NCBI GenBank assembly: GCA_026786155.1
Contig: JAJAYR010000301.1
Coordinates: 1 to 11,698 of the forward strand
DNA: 11,698 nt
From: Pyrinomonadaceae bacterium
Lineage (GTDB): Bacteria; Acidobacteriota; Blastocatellia; Pyrinomonadales; Pyrinomonadaceae
Direction of reading: 5' to 3'
Shown in pieces: positions 5,667-11,698 of this stretch. The stretch's first letter is position 1. Each line of letters opens with the position of its first letter. The notes below the pieces were generated by a model that was given only the letters and a program-made list of their open reading frames with translations, searched no databases and had not been told where the DNA came from. A program made the position numbers and the translations under genes.

Positions 5667-5674
5667 TAAGCGGG

Positions 5675-5838
5675 AAAATGTCGCCAAACTTTTACTTGAG
5701 CGGATCAGTAAAAGTTACGAGGTCTTTTGAAAACTTCAGAGTCCAAACGCGGAACGCTCTTTGCTTCCGCCGCGCTTCGCTGGCGGTTTCACGCTGAAGC
5801 GTGGACTCTGAACACGGAGCAAAATGTCGCCAAACTTT
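5675..5838. repeat. Palindromic dispersed element, copy 2, with flanking direct repeats
   Basis: The 11-bp arms TTCAGAGTCCA (5735-5745) and TGGACTCTGAA (5802-5812) and the GC hairpin at 5767-5786 are identical to those of copy 1 at 26-102, while the remaining internal sequence differs. A perfect 18-bp direct repeat (AAAATGTCGCCAAACTTT) lies on both sides, at 5675-5692 and 5821-5838. The same 18 bp occurs inverted, with two mismatches, at the outer edge of copy 1. Just inside the left direct repeat is a separate 10-bp perfect inverted repeat (AACTTTTACT at 5687-5696, AGTAAAAGTT at 5707-5716). The structure begins 8 nt after the lipoprotein stop. Confidence 0.75.
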
Positions 5839-5879
5839 CTCTCACCTGCGTACCTGCTTACCTTAAATCATTTAAAATC

Positions 5880-5916
5880 AAAGCCGACCTTCTCAATCGA
5901 GTCAGTCGGCTTTTTT
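5880..5916 (+). terminator. Rho-independent terminator, convergent position
   Basis: The stem AAAGCCGAC (5880-5888) and GTCGGCTTT (5905-5913) has a 16-nt loop and is followed by a run of T to 5916. It ends transcription coming from the lipoprotein side and stands just before the stop of the convergent acyl-CoA dehydrogenase gene. The A/T-rich left side may allow weaker action on the opposite strand. Confidence 0.8.
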
Positions 5917-5938
5917 ATTTTTGAAATGTTCACGATTT

Positions 5939-7165
5939 TCAGGCGGTCGCGTCTTTGGCTTCGCTCGATTTATATGCCGGTAGAGATTTACGCGCCTGTT
6001 TTTCTTTCTTCAAACCCAACGCCCAATCCGCCTGCATCAACGTGTGAATGTCGCGCGTTCCTTCGTAAATAATAGCGGCTTTGCAGTTTCGCAAATAGCG
6101 TTCGACCGGATAATCGTTCGTGTAGCCGTTCGCGCCGTGAACTTCAATCGCCATCGAAGCGGCTTTTTCGCTGCGAATTGTCGCTTGCCATTTTGCCAGA
6201 CTCGCGGCTTTTGCCGAAGATTTTCCTTCGTTTTTCAAATAACCGCATTTCAGCCAAAGCAAATGCGTCATCTCGTAATCGGCTTCCATATCGGCGATTT
6301 TTTGTTTGACGAGTTGAAAATTCGCAATCGTCTGCCCCTGAACTTCGCGCGTGTTGGCGTATGAAACGGAAGCATCACGCGCCGCCCGAATCACGCCGGT
6401 CGCGCCCGCCGCCACCGTGTAACGTCCGTTTTCAAGGCTGAACATCGCAATTTTGAAACCTTCGCCTTCTTCGCCGAGCATATTTTCTTTCGGAACGCGC
6501 ACGTCTTGAAGCGAAAAATAGCCGGTGTTGCCGGCTTTAATGCCGAGTTTGCCGTGCAGCGTTCCGCTTGAAAATCCTTCCATCGTCCGTTCGACGATAA
6601 AACAACTCATTCCCGAATGGTCTCGCGCTTTTTGTTTTTCTAAATCAGTCCAGCAAAAAAACAAAAAATGGTCGGCGACATCGCCCAGAGAAATCCACAT
6701 TTTTTCGCCGTTCAAAATCCATCCGTCGCCATCGCGCCGGGCGTTCGAGCGCATTCCGATAACGTCGCTGCCGGCGTTCGGTTCGGTCAAACCGAAGGTG
6801 GCGAGTTTTTCGCCTCTGGCTTGCGGAACGAGATACTTTTGCTTTTGCTCTTCAGTTCCCCAAGTCAGCAAACTCAATGAATTTAACCCGACGTGAACGC
6901 TCATCGCCACGCGCAAAAAAGTGTCGCACGCCTCTAATTCTTCGCAAACCAAACCGAGCGCAACGTAATCAAATCCCGCGCCGCCGTATTGTTCGGGAAT
7001 GCACACGCCCATCAATCCCAAGTCAGCCATTTTGTCGAACACCGAACGCTCGAAATGCGCCTTTTCGTCCCATTCTTTGATGAACGGCGCGACTTCGCCC
7101 GCGCAAAATTCGCGCACGGTTTTCTCCAACGCCAGATGTTCTTCGCTTAATTCAAAATCAATCAC
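5939..7165 (-). CDS. Acyl-CoA dehydrogenase
   Basis: This 408-residue flavoenzyme oxidises an acyl-CoA to the enoyl-CoA and passes electrons to ETF. The order is normal: N-terminal helices, the FAD-binding stretch FGLTEPNAGSD (124-134) with WIS (157-159), and the C-terminal helical domain with GRYTVAAGATGVIRAA, HGANGYTNDYPVERYLRN and IIYEGTRDIH. Glu368 in that last motif is the catalytic base. YEGTRDIH resembles both short/branched-chain and glutaryl-CoA dehydrogenases, so chain specificity is not assigned. The start is GTG at 7163-7165 (first residues M-I-D-F), with AGAGG at 7180-7184, 14 nt away and rather distant. It runs convergent to the lipoprotein. No beta-oxidation or ETF genes are adjacent. 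Confidence 0.94.
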   Translation of the reverse strand: MIDFELSEEHLALEKTVREFCAGEVAPFIKEWDEKAHFERSVFDKMADLGLMGVCIPEQYGGAGFDYVALGLVCEELEACDTFLRVAMSVHVGLNSLSLLTWGTEEQKQKYLVPQARGEKLATFGLTEPNAGSDVIGMRSNARRDGDGWILNGEKMWISLGDVADHFLFFCWTDLEKQKARDHSGMSCFIVERTMEGFSSGTLHGKLGIKAGNTGYFSLQDVRVPKENMLGEEGEGFKIAMFSLENGRYTVAAGATGVIRAARDASVSYANTREVQGQTIANFQLVKQKIADMEADYEMTHLLWLKCGYLKNEGKSSAKAASLAKWQATIRSEKAASMAIEVHGANGYTNDYPVERYLRNCKAAIIYEGTRDIHTLMQADWALGLKKEKQARKSLPAYKSSEAKDATA

Positions 7166-7238
7166 GGTTTTATAATTTTCCTCTCAAGATATTTAATTCT
7201 AAAGCCGCGAACATTGTAGCATTGCCGAAAGTTTTTCA

Positions 7239-7273
7239 GCTAATTTATGAAAATTGGAAATATATAAATTAGC
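7239..7273. repeat. AT-rich inverted repeat upstream of the acyl-CoA dehydrogenase
   Basis: GCTAATTTAT (7239-7248) and ATAAATTAGC (7264-7273) form a perfect 10-bp inverted repeat with a 15-nt spacer. It lies about 75-110 nt upstream of the GTG start, where it could serve as an operator or as an upstream terminator-like hairpin. No regulator gene is nearby. Confidence 0.4.
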
Positions 7274-7300
7274 CGAAGTTGCAATTATCTAAATTTTGCC

Positions 7301-7401
7301 GGAGATTTGCCTACGAAACATACGAAAAGCACTAAATTAAGAAGAAACCGCCGCAATCTGGTGTTTTTTCGTCTATTTAGTGTATTCGTAAGCAAATCTC
7401 C
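7301..7401. repeat. Palindrome with 17-bp terminal arms
   Basis: GGAGATTTGCCTACGAA (7301-7317) and TTCGTAAGCAAATCTCC (7385-7401) pair at 16 of 17 positions. Inside, CACTAAAT occurs on the left and its complement ATTTAGTG on the right, beside ACGAAAA-type units. It looks like a degenerate relative of the tandem-unit palindromes near scpA. It lies in the 265-nt gap between the acyl-CoA dehydrogenase start and the stop of the beta-helix gene, and may end transcription of the latter. Confidence 0.65.
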
Positions 7402-7430
7402 TTATGTTTATTTAACTGACTTGGGTTAAT

Positions 7431-9512
7431 TCAAGGCACGAACGCCGCCGCTACCGGAGAATCGCCCGCCGCGCCGAATTGAACCGTTTCCAACTGACCG
7501 CCGTTGGAGCGGAAAACGAAAAACGTGCCGCCGCGCCAAACTGCTAAATCGGTTTTGCCGTCGCCGTCGTAATCGCCCGCGACGAGGCGGTCGCCCGTCT
7601 GTCCGAATTGCCGGTAAAGTTGCCCGTTGTCCGACGATTGCCGAATCGCCCACAAACCATCGCGGAAAATTGCCAAATCGGTGCGCCCGTCGCCGTCGAA
7701 ATCGCCCGCTATTCTTTTATCCGTCGCAATTCCCCAACGCTCGTAGCGCGGCTGGCTGTCGGAACTCCGGCGAATATACCAGATGTTATCCGCCGCCCGA
7801 TAAACTGCCGCGTCCGCTCTGCCGTCGCCGTCAAAATCGCCGCGCAGCGGTTCGTCGCCGAAAGTTCCCCAGCGTATCGGAATGAAATTAACGCCCGTTT
7901 GCGACGACGGACGATAATAAAAGAAACTTTGTCCGCCCGCCGTTCCCGCGTTGCGATAAACGGCGACATCGGCTCGGTTGTCGCCGTCCCAATTGCCGAC
8001 CACGCCCGGATTATCGCCGGTCTGCCCGAACTGCTCGACGCGGAAAGTGTTGTTTGAAGATTGGAGAATATAAAAGTAAGCAAACGCGCCTTCACGCCAA
8101 ACGGCGATGTCGGTTTTGCCGTCGCCGTCGTAATCGGCGGGCGCGAGTTTGTCGCTTCCCAAGCCAAACTGGACGGCGAATTGTCCAGCCGTCGAGCGAT
8201 TCAAATACCACGTTCCGTTTGAAGGTCGAAACACGCCGTAATCCGTTCTAAAGTCGCCGTCGAAATCGAACGCCGCCGGACGCGGCACAACGGCGGAACT
8301 TAACTCGAACGCGCCGATGTCAACCGCCGCGCCGACCAGACGCGGAAAACCCGTCCCGCGTTGGTCGGTCGTCAAAACGAAAACCGGATTGTTCGCCGAA
8401 CAGCTCAAATCGGAAACGCAGTTGTTTCCGGCGTTGATTGCCGGAGAATTGGCGAGCAGCGCGTGCGTCTGCGTTAAACCGCCGTTGCCCGCGAGCGGAG
8501 CAATCTGCGCCGCTTGATTCAAAATGTCGGAGGCGACCCAGCCGGTGCTGGTTCCGACCGTGCCGATTAAATTATTGCCGAGCGAATTTATCACGTTGGA
8601 AACGTCGGGCGAAGCCGCGCTGCCGGTGTTTCCGGCGATGAGATTATTTCGCAGATTAGCGGTGTTGGCGGCAATCGCCTTGTGAAATCCGCCCGCGCCG
8701 TTGGTCGAAGTGTTATTGGCAATCGTGACGTTGTTCATCGTCATAATCGTCCCGTTGTAATAAATTCCGCCGCCGTTGCCGCCGACTGCCGTGTTGCCGG
8801 AAAAAGTCGAATTGGCGATGTTTAACGTGCCGTTCGCCTGTATCGCGCCGCCGCCGACGGCGGTCGAATTTGAAGTGTTGCCGCTAAAAGTCGAGCCGAC
8901 GATGTTCGTCGTGTTGCCCCCGAAATTCTGCGTTCCGCCGCCCGAACCCGTCGCCGAATTGTTCGACACTGTGCAGTTGACCAGATTCAAAGTCGCCGTT
9001 CCCGCATTATTCAAGCCGCCGCCGTTCGTCGTCGCGTTGCCCGTAACAACGACGTTGGTCAGCGTCAAAACTCCGGCGTTGTTATAAACACCGCCGCCGC
9101 GTCCCGTCGTTACGGTGCTGACACCGTTGCCGCCGGTTACGCGCAAATTTCTAATTTCCGTTCCGCCGCCCGTATTATTGGTAAAAACGCGGCTCGCATT
9201 ATTGCCGCTGACGGTCAAAAAATTCGTTCCCGTCCCATTGATGAGAAGCGTTCCGGCATTATTGATAATCAAATCCGTTCCCGACAAAACGATAGTCTGC
9301 GGCGTTCCGAAAACCGCCGCGGAAAATTCAATCGTATCGTTATCGGCAGTCGCGTTCGCCGCCGCCATCGCCTCGCGCAAACTGCAATCGGCATCACACG
9401 CGCCGTCATTCGTATCGGCAATTTTCGTTACCGTATAAGTCGCCGCCGAAACCGCGTTCGCCAGACACAATGCGAAACACAAACCGAGCAAAGTTTTCAC
9501 GAAATTATTCAT
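7431..9512 (-). CDS. Secreted CSLREA/beta-helix protein with C-terminal FG-GAP (VCBS) repeats
   Basis: The start is the ATG at 9512, with AGGAG at 9520-9524 (7-nt spacing), giving 693 residues. Residues 1-23 are a signal peptide ending in AVSA. CSLREA at 43-48 marks the CSLREA domain start. Residues 50 to about 370 are Gly/Asn/Thr-rich right-handed beta-helix repeats (NSTFSGNT, GGGVYNNAG, NNVTIANNT and others). The stretch TTDQRGTGFPRLVGAAVDIGAFE (382-403, split here by residue number) is the usual end of that domain. Six calcium-type repeats with DxDGDxxxD follow at about 416, 460, 507, 559, 604 and 647, forming a probable beta-propeller. It is exported and probably surface-attached or released; the ligand is unknown. 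Upstream in-frame codons to 9716 are not needed, because signal peptide and RBS agree at 9512. Confidence 0.9.
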   Translation of the reverse strand: MNNFVKTLLGLCFALCLANAVSAATYTVTKIADTNDGACDADCSLREAMAAANATADNDTIEFSAAVFGTPQTIVLSGTDLIINNAGTLLINGTGTNFLTVSGNNASRVFTNNTGGGTEIRNLRVTGGNGVSTVTTGRGGGVYNNAGVLTLTNVVVTGNATTNGGGLNNAGTATLNLVNCTVSNNSATGSGGGTQNFGGNTTNIVGSTFSGNTSNSTAVGGGAIQANGTLNIANSTFSGNTAVGGNGGGIYYNGTIMTMNNVTIANNTSTNGAGGFHKAIAANTANLRNNLIAGNTGSAASPDVSNVINSLGNNLIGTVGTSTGWVASDILNQAAQIAPLAGNGGLTQTHALLANSPAINAGNNCVSDLSCSANNPVFVLTTDQRGTGFPRLVGAAVDIGAFELSSAVVPRPAAFDFDGDFRTDYGVFRPSNGTWYLNRSTAGQFAVQFGLGSDKLAPADYDGDGKTDIAVWREGAFAYFYILQSSNNTFRVEQFGQTGDNPGVVGNWDGDNRADVAVYRNAGTAGGQSFFYYRPSSQTGVNFIPIRWGTFGDEPLRGDFDGDGRADAAVYRAADNIWYIRRSSDSQPRYERWGIATDKRIAGDFDGDGRTDLAIFRDGLWAIRQSSDNGQLYRQFGQTGDRLVAGDYDGDGKTDLAVWRGGTFFVFRSNGGQLETVQFGAAGDSPVAAAFVP

Positions 9513-9703
9513 AGTTTTTCTCCTGAAATTTTGGGTAAACAAGCTGAAAGATTTTCGACAATAATAAGTCAAAATAACGCCCGAACACAACCCGACACAT
9601 TTTCGCCAAACTATAAAATCACAAGAATCGTCAACCGCGCCAAAATAAAAGCGCGAAAACCGATTCGGCTTCCGCGTCTCTATAATTCGTTGAGGCATTA
9701 AAA

Positions 9704-9919
9704 ATGCCGCAAACAAATCTGAATAAAAAAGAAGTGTTTCACGTCAAGCAAACGCAAATCAAACCGTTTCTAAGCGAAAAGGAAATGTCGCCGCTCGGCA
9801 GAAAGCTAATGAAAATTGCCGAGGAAATCGAAAGTTCCGATGAACCTGCTTGTTCCGAAGCCGATATTGAGCGAGAGTTGGAAAAAAGACGCGGCGGTTT
9901 TGTAGAAGACGGCGAATAA
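9704..9919 (+). CDS. Small acidic protein, possible antitoxin
   Basis: This 71-residue protein begins at an ATG at 9704 with GAGG at 9692-9695 and a TATAAT at 9681-9686 (no clear -35). The C-terminal half, MSPLGRKLMKIAEEIESSDEPACSEADIERELEKRRGG, is a charged helical segment of the kind seen in small antitoxin partners of PIN-domain toxins. I do not recognise a named family. The clue to function is the neighbour: directly after its stop, another frame encodes FPDASVLIYAAV, which resembles the start of a PIN domain and is soon interrupted. If so, this is an orphan antitoxin left from a decayed VapBC-like pair. It diverges from the beta-helix protein gene. Confidence 0.5.
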   Translation: MPQTNLNKKEVFHVKQTQIKPFLSEKEMSPLGRKLMKIAEEIESSDEPACSEADIERELEKRRGGFVEDGE

Positions 9920-9920
9920 A

Positions 9921-10001
9921 ATTTTAACTTTCCCGGACGCTTCGGTTTTGATTTACGCGGCGGTCAAGCCGACGGCTCAAACTGTTGCGAGACAACTTTA
10001 A
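9921..10001 (+). pseudogene. Remnant of a PIN-domain (VapC-like) toxin
   Basis: Two nt after the preceding stop, a short frame reads I-L-T-F-P-D-A-S-V-L-I-Y-A-A-V-K-P-T-A-Q-T-V-A-R-Q-L then TAA at 9999. DASVLIYAA fits the N-terminal PIN motif, whose Asp is a metal ligand. The expected start position holds ATT instead of ATG, and no later PIN motifs were found before the tRNA fragment. This is too short to fold as a PIN domain and would be a remnant. The identification rests on about ten residues, so it is tentative. Confidence 0.45.
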
Positions 10002-10249
10002 ATTGCCACCATACCAATCAGGAATTGGTTGGTAAGCTATCCAACAATTTTCCTTTTTATCGAAAAAAAAATATCCTTTTCTTTGTCGCATACAAGCATC
10101 TTTTGCGGGACGCTTTGGCAATACACCTTTGAAAAATATCCCGTAAAATAATGCGCTGAAATGAAAATATGATTTCCGCTATTAACTTAAAAAGCCCGTA
10201 TTCATTGGAATTCACTAAAGGGGTATTCCGACGGTTTGCTTTAGAAGCG
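10002..10249. other. Stretch without a recognised gene
   Basis: This about 250-nt piece lies between the PIN-like remnant and the tRNA fragment. A minus-strand open frame (9924-10121) could encode MRQRKGYFFFDKKENCWIAY, which faintly recalls N-termini of tyrosine recombinases, but it runs back over the PIN remnant and has no supporting context. No promoter or other RNA gene is apparent. It probably belongs to the decayed island. Confidence 0.4.
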
Positions 10250-10294
10250 TTCGCAATGCAGAGGTCAGGAGTTCGACCCTCCTCATCTCCACCA
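10250..10294 (+). tRNA. 3' fragment of a tRNA gene, probably tRNA-Ala(CGC); likely attachment site
   Basis: The 45-nt sequence reads as the second half of a tRNA: anticodon loop TTCGCAA (10250-10256, anticodon CGC), 3' anticodon stem TGCAG, variable loop, T-arm AGGAG-TTCGACC-CTCCT (10267-10283), acceptor strand CATCTCC (10284-10290), discriminator A and encoded CCA (10292-10294). U at position 70 and A at 73 fit alanine. The 5' half (a GGAGATG acceptor strand and D-arm) is absent upstream, so it cannot be a working tRNA. A recombinase remnant ends 14 nt downstream. Fragments like this are the usual trace left by integration into a tRNA 3' end. Confidence 0.8.
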
Positions 10295-10307
10295 ACAAAT
10301 ATCGTAT

Positions 10308-10940
10308 TTAACAGGCAAGTTCGACCGCTTGCCTGTTTTCTTTTTTCTTTGATTTGCTCAAAACCTGTTCGCCCGTTTCAATTCCGACTAATTTCTGCAT
10401 CGCTTCACGCTTGGCTTTTTCTGTCGCGTGAGAATATCTTTCAGTCGTGCGGATGTCGGAATGTCCGAGAATTTCGCCGATGGCGGCAAAATTAATTCCG
10501 GCATCGGCGAAACGAGTGGCGCAGGTATGACGTAAATCGTGAAAACGAAAATTCAAAATTTTCGCCTCTTCAAGTGCCATGTGAAAACCTTTTTTTAATG
10601 TCAATGAACTTTCCGTTCGTTTTCAGACTCGTAAAAACCCATTCGCTTACTTTAGTCGTTTCTCAAGCATCAATCGAACTTTATCGTTTATCGGAATGGC
10701 TCTGTCCTTGCCCATCTTGGTTTGGCGAACATATAAAATATTTCGCTTCAAGTCTGCGTCAAACCATTTGAGATTAAGGATTTCACCGCGCCGCATTCCC
10801 GTATTGATGGCAAAGACAACGATATTTTTAAGAAGATTCTTGCCTTTTAGTTCTTCAAACAATAGCTTTTCTTCTTCATCCGACAGATGCCGCGTCCTTT
10901 GATTATCTGCTCTTAAATTTTCTACTCGCTGGCACGGATT
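10308..10940 (-). pseudogene. Tyrosine recombinase/integrase, truncated and frameshifted
   Basis: Reading down the minus strand from 10940: NPCQRVENLRADNQRTRHLS (end of the core-binding region), then NTGMRRGEILNLKW with the first catalytic Arg, QTKMGKDRAIPI, an in-frame stop at 10647-10649, then in a second frame SEWVFTSLKTNGKFIDIKK, then in a third frame after an A7 run (10590-10596) GFHMALEEAKILNFRFHDLRHT with the HxxR pair, GHSDIRTTERY with the nucleophilic Tyr, and the stop at 10308. All catalytic-domain motifs are recognisable, but two frameshifts separate them. The N-terminal SAM-like domain is missing because the sequence switches at about 10941-10950 to an unrelated plus-strand gene. 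The gene end lies beside the tRNA fragment, as expected for an island integrase. Sequencing errors could explain the frameshifts but not the missing N-terminus. Confidence 0.85.
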
Positions 10941-11235
10941 GCAAAATAAACTCGTTCCGGCGGATTATGACGGCGACGGCAAAGCCGGTGTCGCGGTCTT
11001 TCGCCCGTCAAACGGCGTTTGGTATCTCAACCGAAGCCAAGCCGGATTTACCGGAATTGCTTTTGGTTTGGGGACGGATTTGCCTGTTGCCGCAGACTAT
11101 GACGGTGATGGGAAAGCCGATGTTGCCACGTTCAGATACGGAATTTGGTAGCTGCAAAGAAGCCCGCAGGGTTTCACCGGCATCGCGTTCGGCGCGTCAA
11201 CCGACACGCCCGTTCCGAATGTTTTTGTTCCTTAA
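10939..11235 (+). pseudogene. 3' remnant of an FG-GAP/VCBS-repeat protein gene
   Basis: The frame reads KLVPADYDGDGKAGVAVFRPSNGVWYLNRSQ, GIAFGLGTDLPVAADYDGDGKADVATFRYGIW (each quoted in part), then TAG at 11149-11151, then LQRSPQGFTGIAFGASTDTPVPNVFVP and TAA at 11233. Two DYDGDGKAD calcium motifs are present. The amber codon stands where related repeats have Tyr (compare GVWYLNRS), so TAC or TAT probably mutated to TAG. There is no signal peptide or 5' part: the frame begins at the junction with the integrase remnant. The ending FVP matches the end of the intact protein at 7431-9512 (AAFVP), so this is the tail of a paralogue. Confidence 0.85.
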
Positions 11236-11249
11236 TAAACAGTTGAATC

Positions 11250-11300
11250 AAAAGAGAAACCGCGCCGGAACATTGAATGTTTGGGCGCGGTTTCTCTTTT
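11250..11300. terminator. Strong bidirectional terminator-like hairpin
   Basis: A perfect 17-bp stem, AAAAGAGAAACCGCGCC (11250-11266) and GGCGCGGTTTCTCTTTT (11284-11300), encloses a 17-nt loop. The outer part of the stem is A-rich on one side and T-rich on the other, so it can act in both directions between the convergent FG-GAP remnant and lon. Confidence 0.8.
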
Positions 11301-11314
11301 CAAGTTAATTTTTT

Positions 11315-11698
11315 TTACTTAATCGTCGCTGAAATATCCGCCGTCGGCGTGTCCGTCCAGATGTGCGGCGTTTCGAGAATGTCCGCGTCTTTGACCGTTT
11401 CCAGGGCAAATTTCAAAACTTCGTCAATCGTATCGACGAGCTGAATGGTCAGGTCCTCGCGAACCTCTTCGGGGATATCGGTCAGGTCCTTTTCGTTTTC
11501 CTTGGACAAAATAAGAGTTCGCAACCCGAATCTGTGGGCCGCGAGCATCTTCTCCTTGATACCGCCGATCGGCAAAACCTTGCCTCTCAGGGTGATCTCG
11601 CCTGTCATTGCAACATCGTGCCGTGCGGCTGTCTTGGTCAATGCGGATACCATGGCCGTTGCGATCGTTATGCCCGCGCTTGGCCCGTCCTTCGGGAT
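11315..11698 (-). CDS. ATP-dependent protease Lon, C-terminal part (runs off the window)
   Basis: The 127 residues present are the end of the Lon proteolytic domain. IPKDGPSAGITIATAMVSAL contains the catalytic Ser in the KDGPSAG motif. MTGEITLRGKVLPIGGIKEK contains the catalytic Lys of the Ser-Lys dyad. AAHRFGLRTLILSKENEKDL and the end of the domain follow, then a short tail (ILETPHIWTDTPTADISATIK, split from the domain after about residue 106). Lon is the cytosolic ring protease that removes misfolded and short-lived regulatory proteins, including many antitoxins, which links it in principle to the hicAB pair here. The 5' part with the N-terminal and AAA+ domains lies beyond the right edge. 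The stop TAA is at 11315-11317, and a terminator hairpin lies just downstream. Confidence 0.97.
   Translation of the reverse strand: MPKDGPSAGITIATAMVSALTKTAARHDVAMTGEITLRGKVLPIGGIKEKMLAAHRFGLRTLILSKENEKDLTDIPEEVREDLTIQLVDTIDEVLKFALETVKDADILETPHIWTDTPTADISATIK

Noticed and set aside
5727..6072. Open frames across the second palindromic element and into the acyl-CoA dehydrogenase 3' end
   Set aside because: They run through the repeat and antisense to a clear enzyme gene; no family resemblance.
7608..9438. Several long plus-strand open frames opposite the FG-GAP gene
   Set aside because: They are antisense shadows of a GC-rich, Gly/Asp/Asn-rich repeat gene, with compositions dominated by Arg or Pro and no known motifs or RBS.
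9560..9650. Promoter of the beta-helix gene
   Set aside because: TTGACG and TATAGT occur on the minus strand but only 13 nt apart, and no better -35/-10 pair was found.
9513..9716. Longer start for the beta-helix protein
   Set aside because: The signal peptide and a well-spaced AGGAG both point to the ATG at 9512; the extra 68 residues would hide the signal peptide and overlap the divergent 71-residue gene.
9924..10121. Minus-strand 65-residue open frame with a faint integrase-like N-terminus
   Set aside because: Similarity is limited to a few residues, it overlaps the PIN-like remnant, and it lies on the wrong side of the tRNA fragment to be the missing N-terminus of the recombinase.
10169..10294. 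Complete tRNA gene
   Set aside because: Only the 3' half from the anticodon loop is present; no matching GGAGATG acceptor strand or D-arm exists upstream.

Overview
The window most likely comes from an Acidobacteriota genome, probably of the Blastocatellia/Pyrinomonas type. The grounds are a CSLREA-type secreted protein fused to FG-GAP/VCBS repeats of the DYDGDGKTD kind, intergenic spaces filled with palindromic repeats built from CGCGAAA- and CGCAAAG-type units, mixed Shine-Dalgarno use, and an ordinary bacterial scpA/scpB/lon core. The taxonomic call is inference from style, not from a marker gene.

Left part (1-2304). An Abi_2-type abortive-infection gene on the minus strand is cut short by a small palindromic element (about 1-115). 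Diverging from it is a tight plus-strand series: DUF779 protein, HicA toxin, HicB-like antitoxin, ArsC/Spx-fold reductase and DUF2237 protein. The last four are separated by only 3-7 nt, so a toxin-antitoxin pair sits inside what looks like a redox or stress operon.

Middle part (2305-5666). A DinB/YfiT-like protein, scpA and scpB follow on the plus strand. The gaps between them are filled by three long palindromes made of short tandem units. A different palindromic element follows scpB and supplies the last codons and the stop of a convergent CYTH-like gene. That gene diverges from a small lipoprotein with a recognisable promoter.

Right-centre (5667-9919). A second copy of the element from the window start and a terminator lie between the lipoprotein and a convergent acyl-CoA dehydrogenase. 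Upstream of the dehydrogenase is a 693-residue secreted beta-helix plus FG-GAP protein, also on the minus strand. A small possible antitoxin gene diverges from it.

Right end (9920-11698). This is a decay zone: a PIN-domain toxin remnant, a 45-nt 3' piece of a tRNA gene that fits tRNA-Ala(CGC), a tyrosine recombinase lacking its N-terminus and carrying two frameshifts, and the 3' end of a second FG-GAP gene with an in-frame amber codon. The last two are joined head-on within about 10 nt. A strong bidirectional terminator separates this zone from the C-terminal end of lon, which runs off the window.

No clear novel defence or biosynthetic system is visible. The most interesting material is the three families of palindromic elements and their effect on gene ends, the TA module inside the DUF779/ArsC/DUF2237 operon, and the tRNA-linked island remnant.
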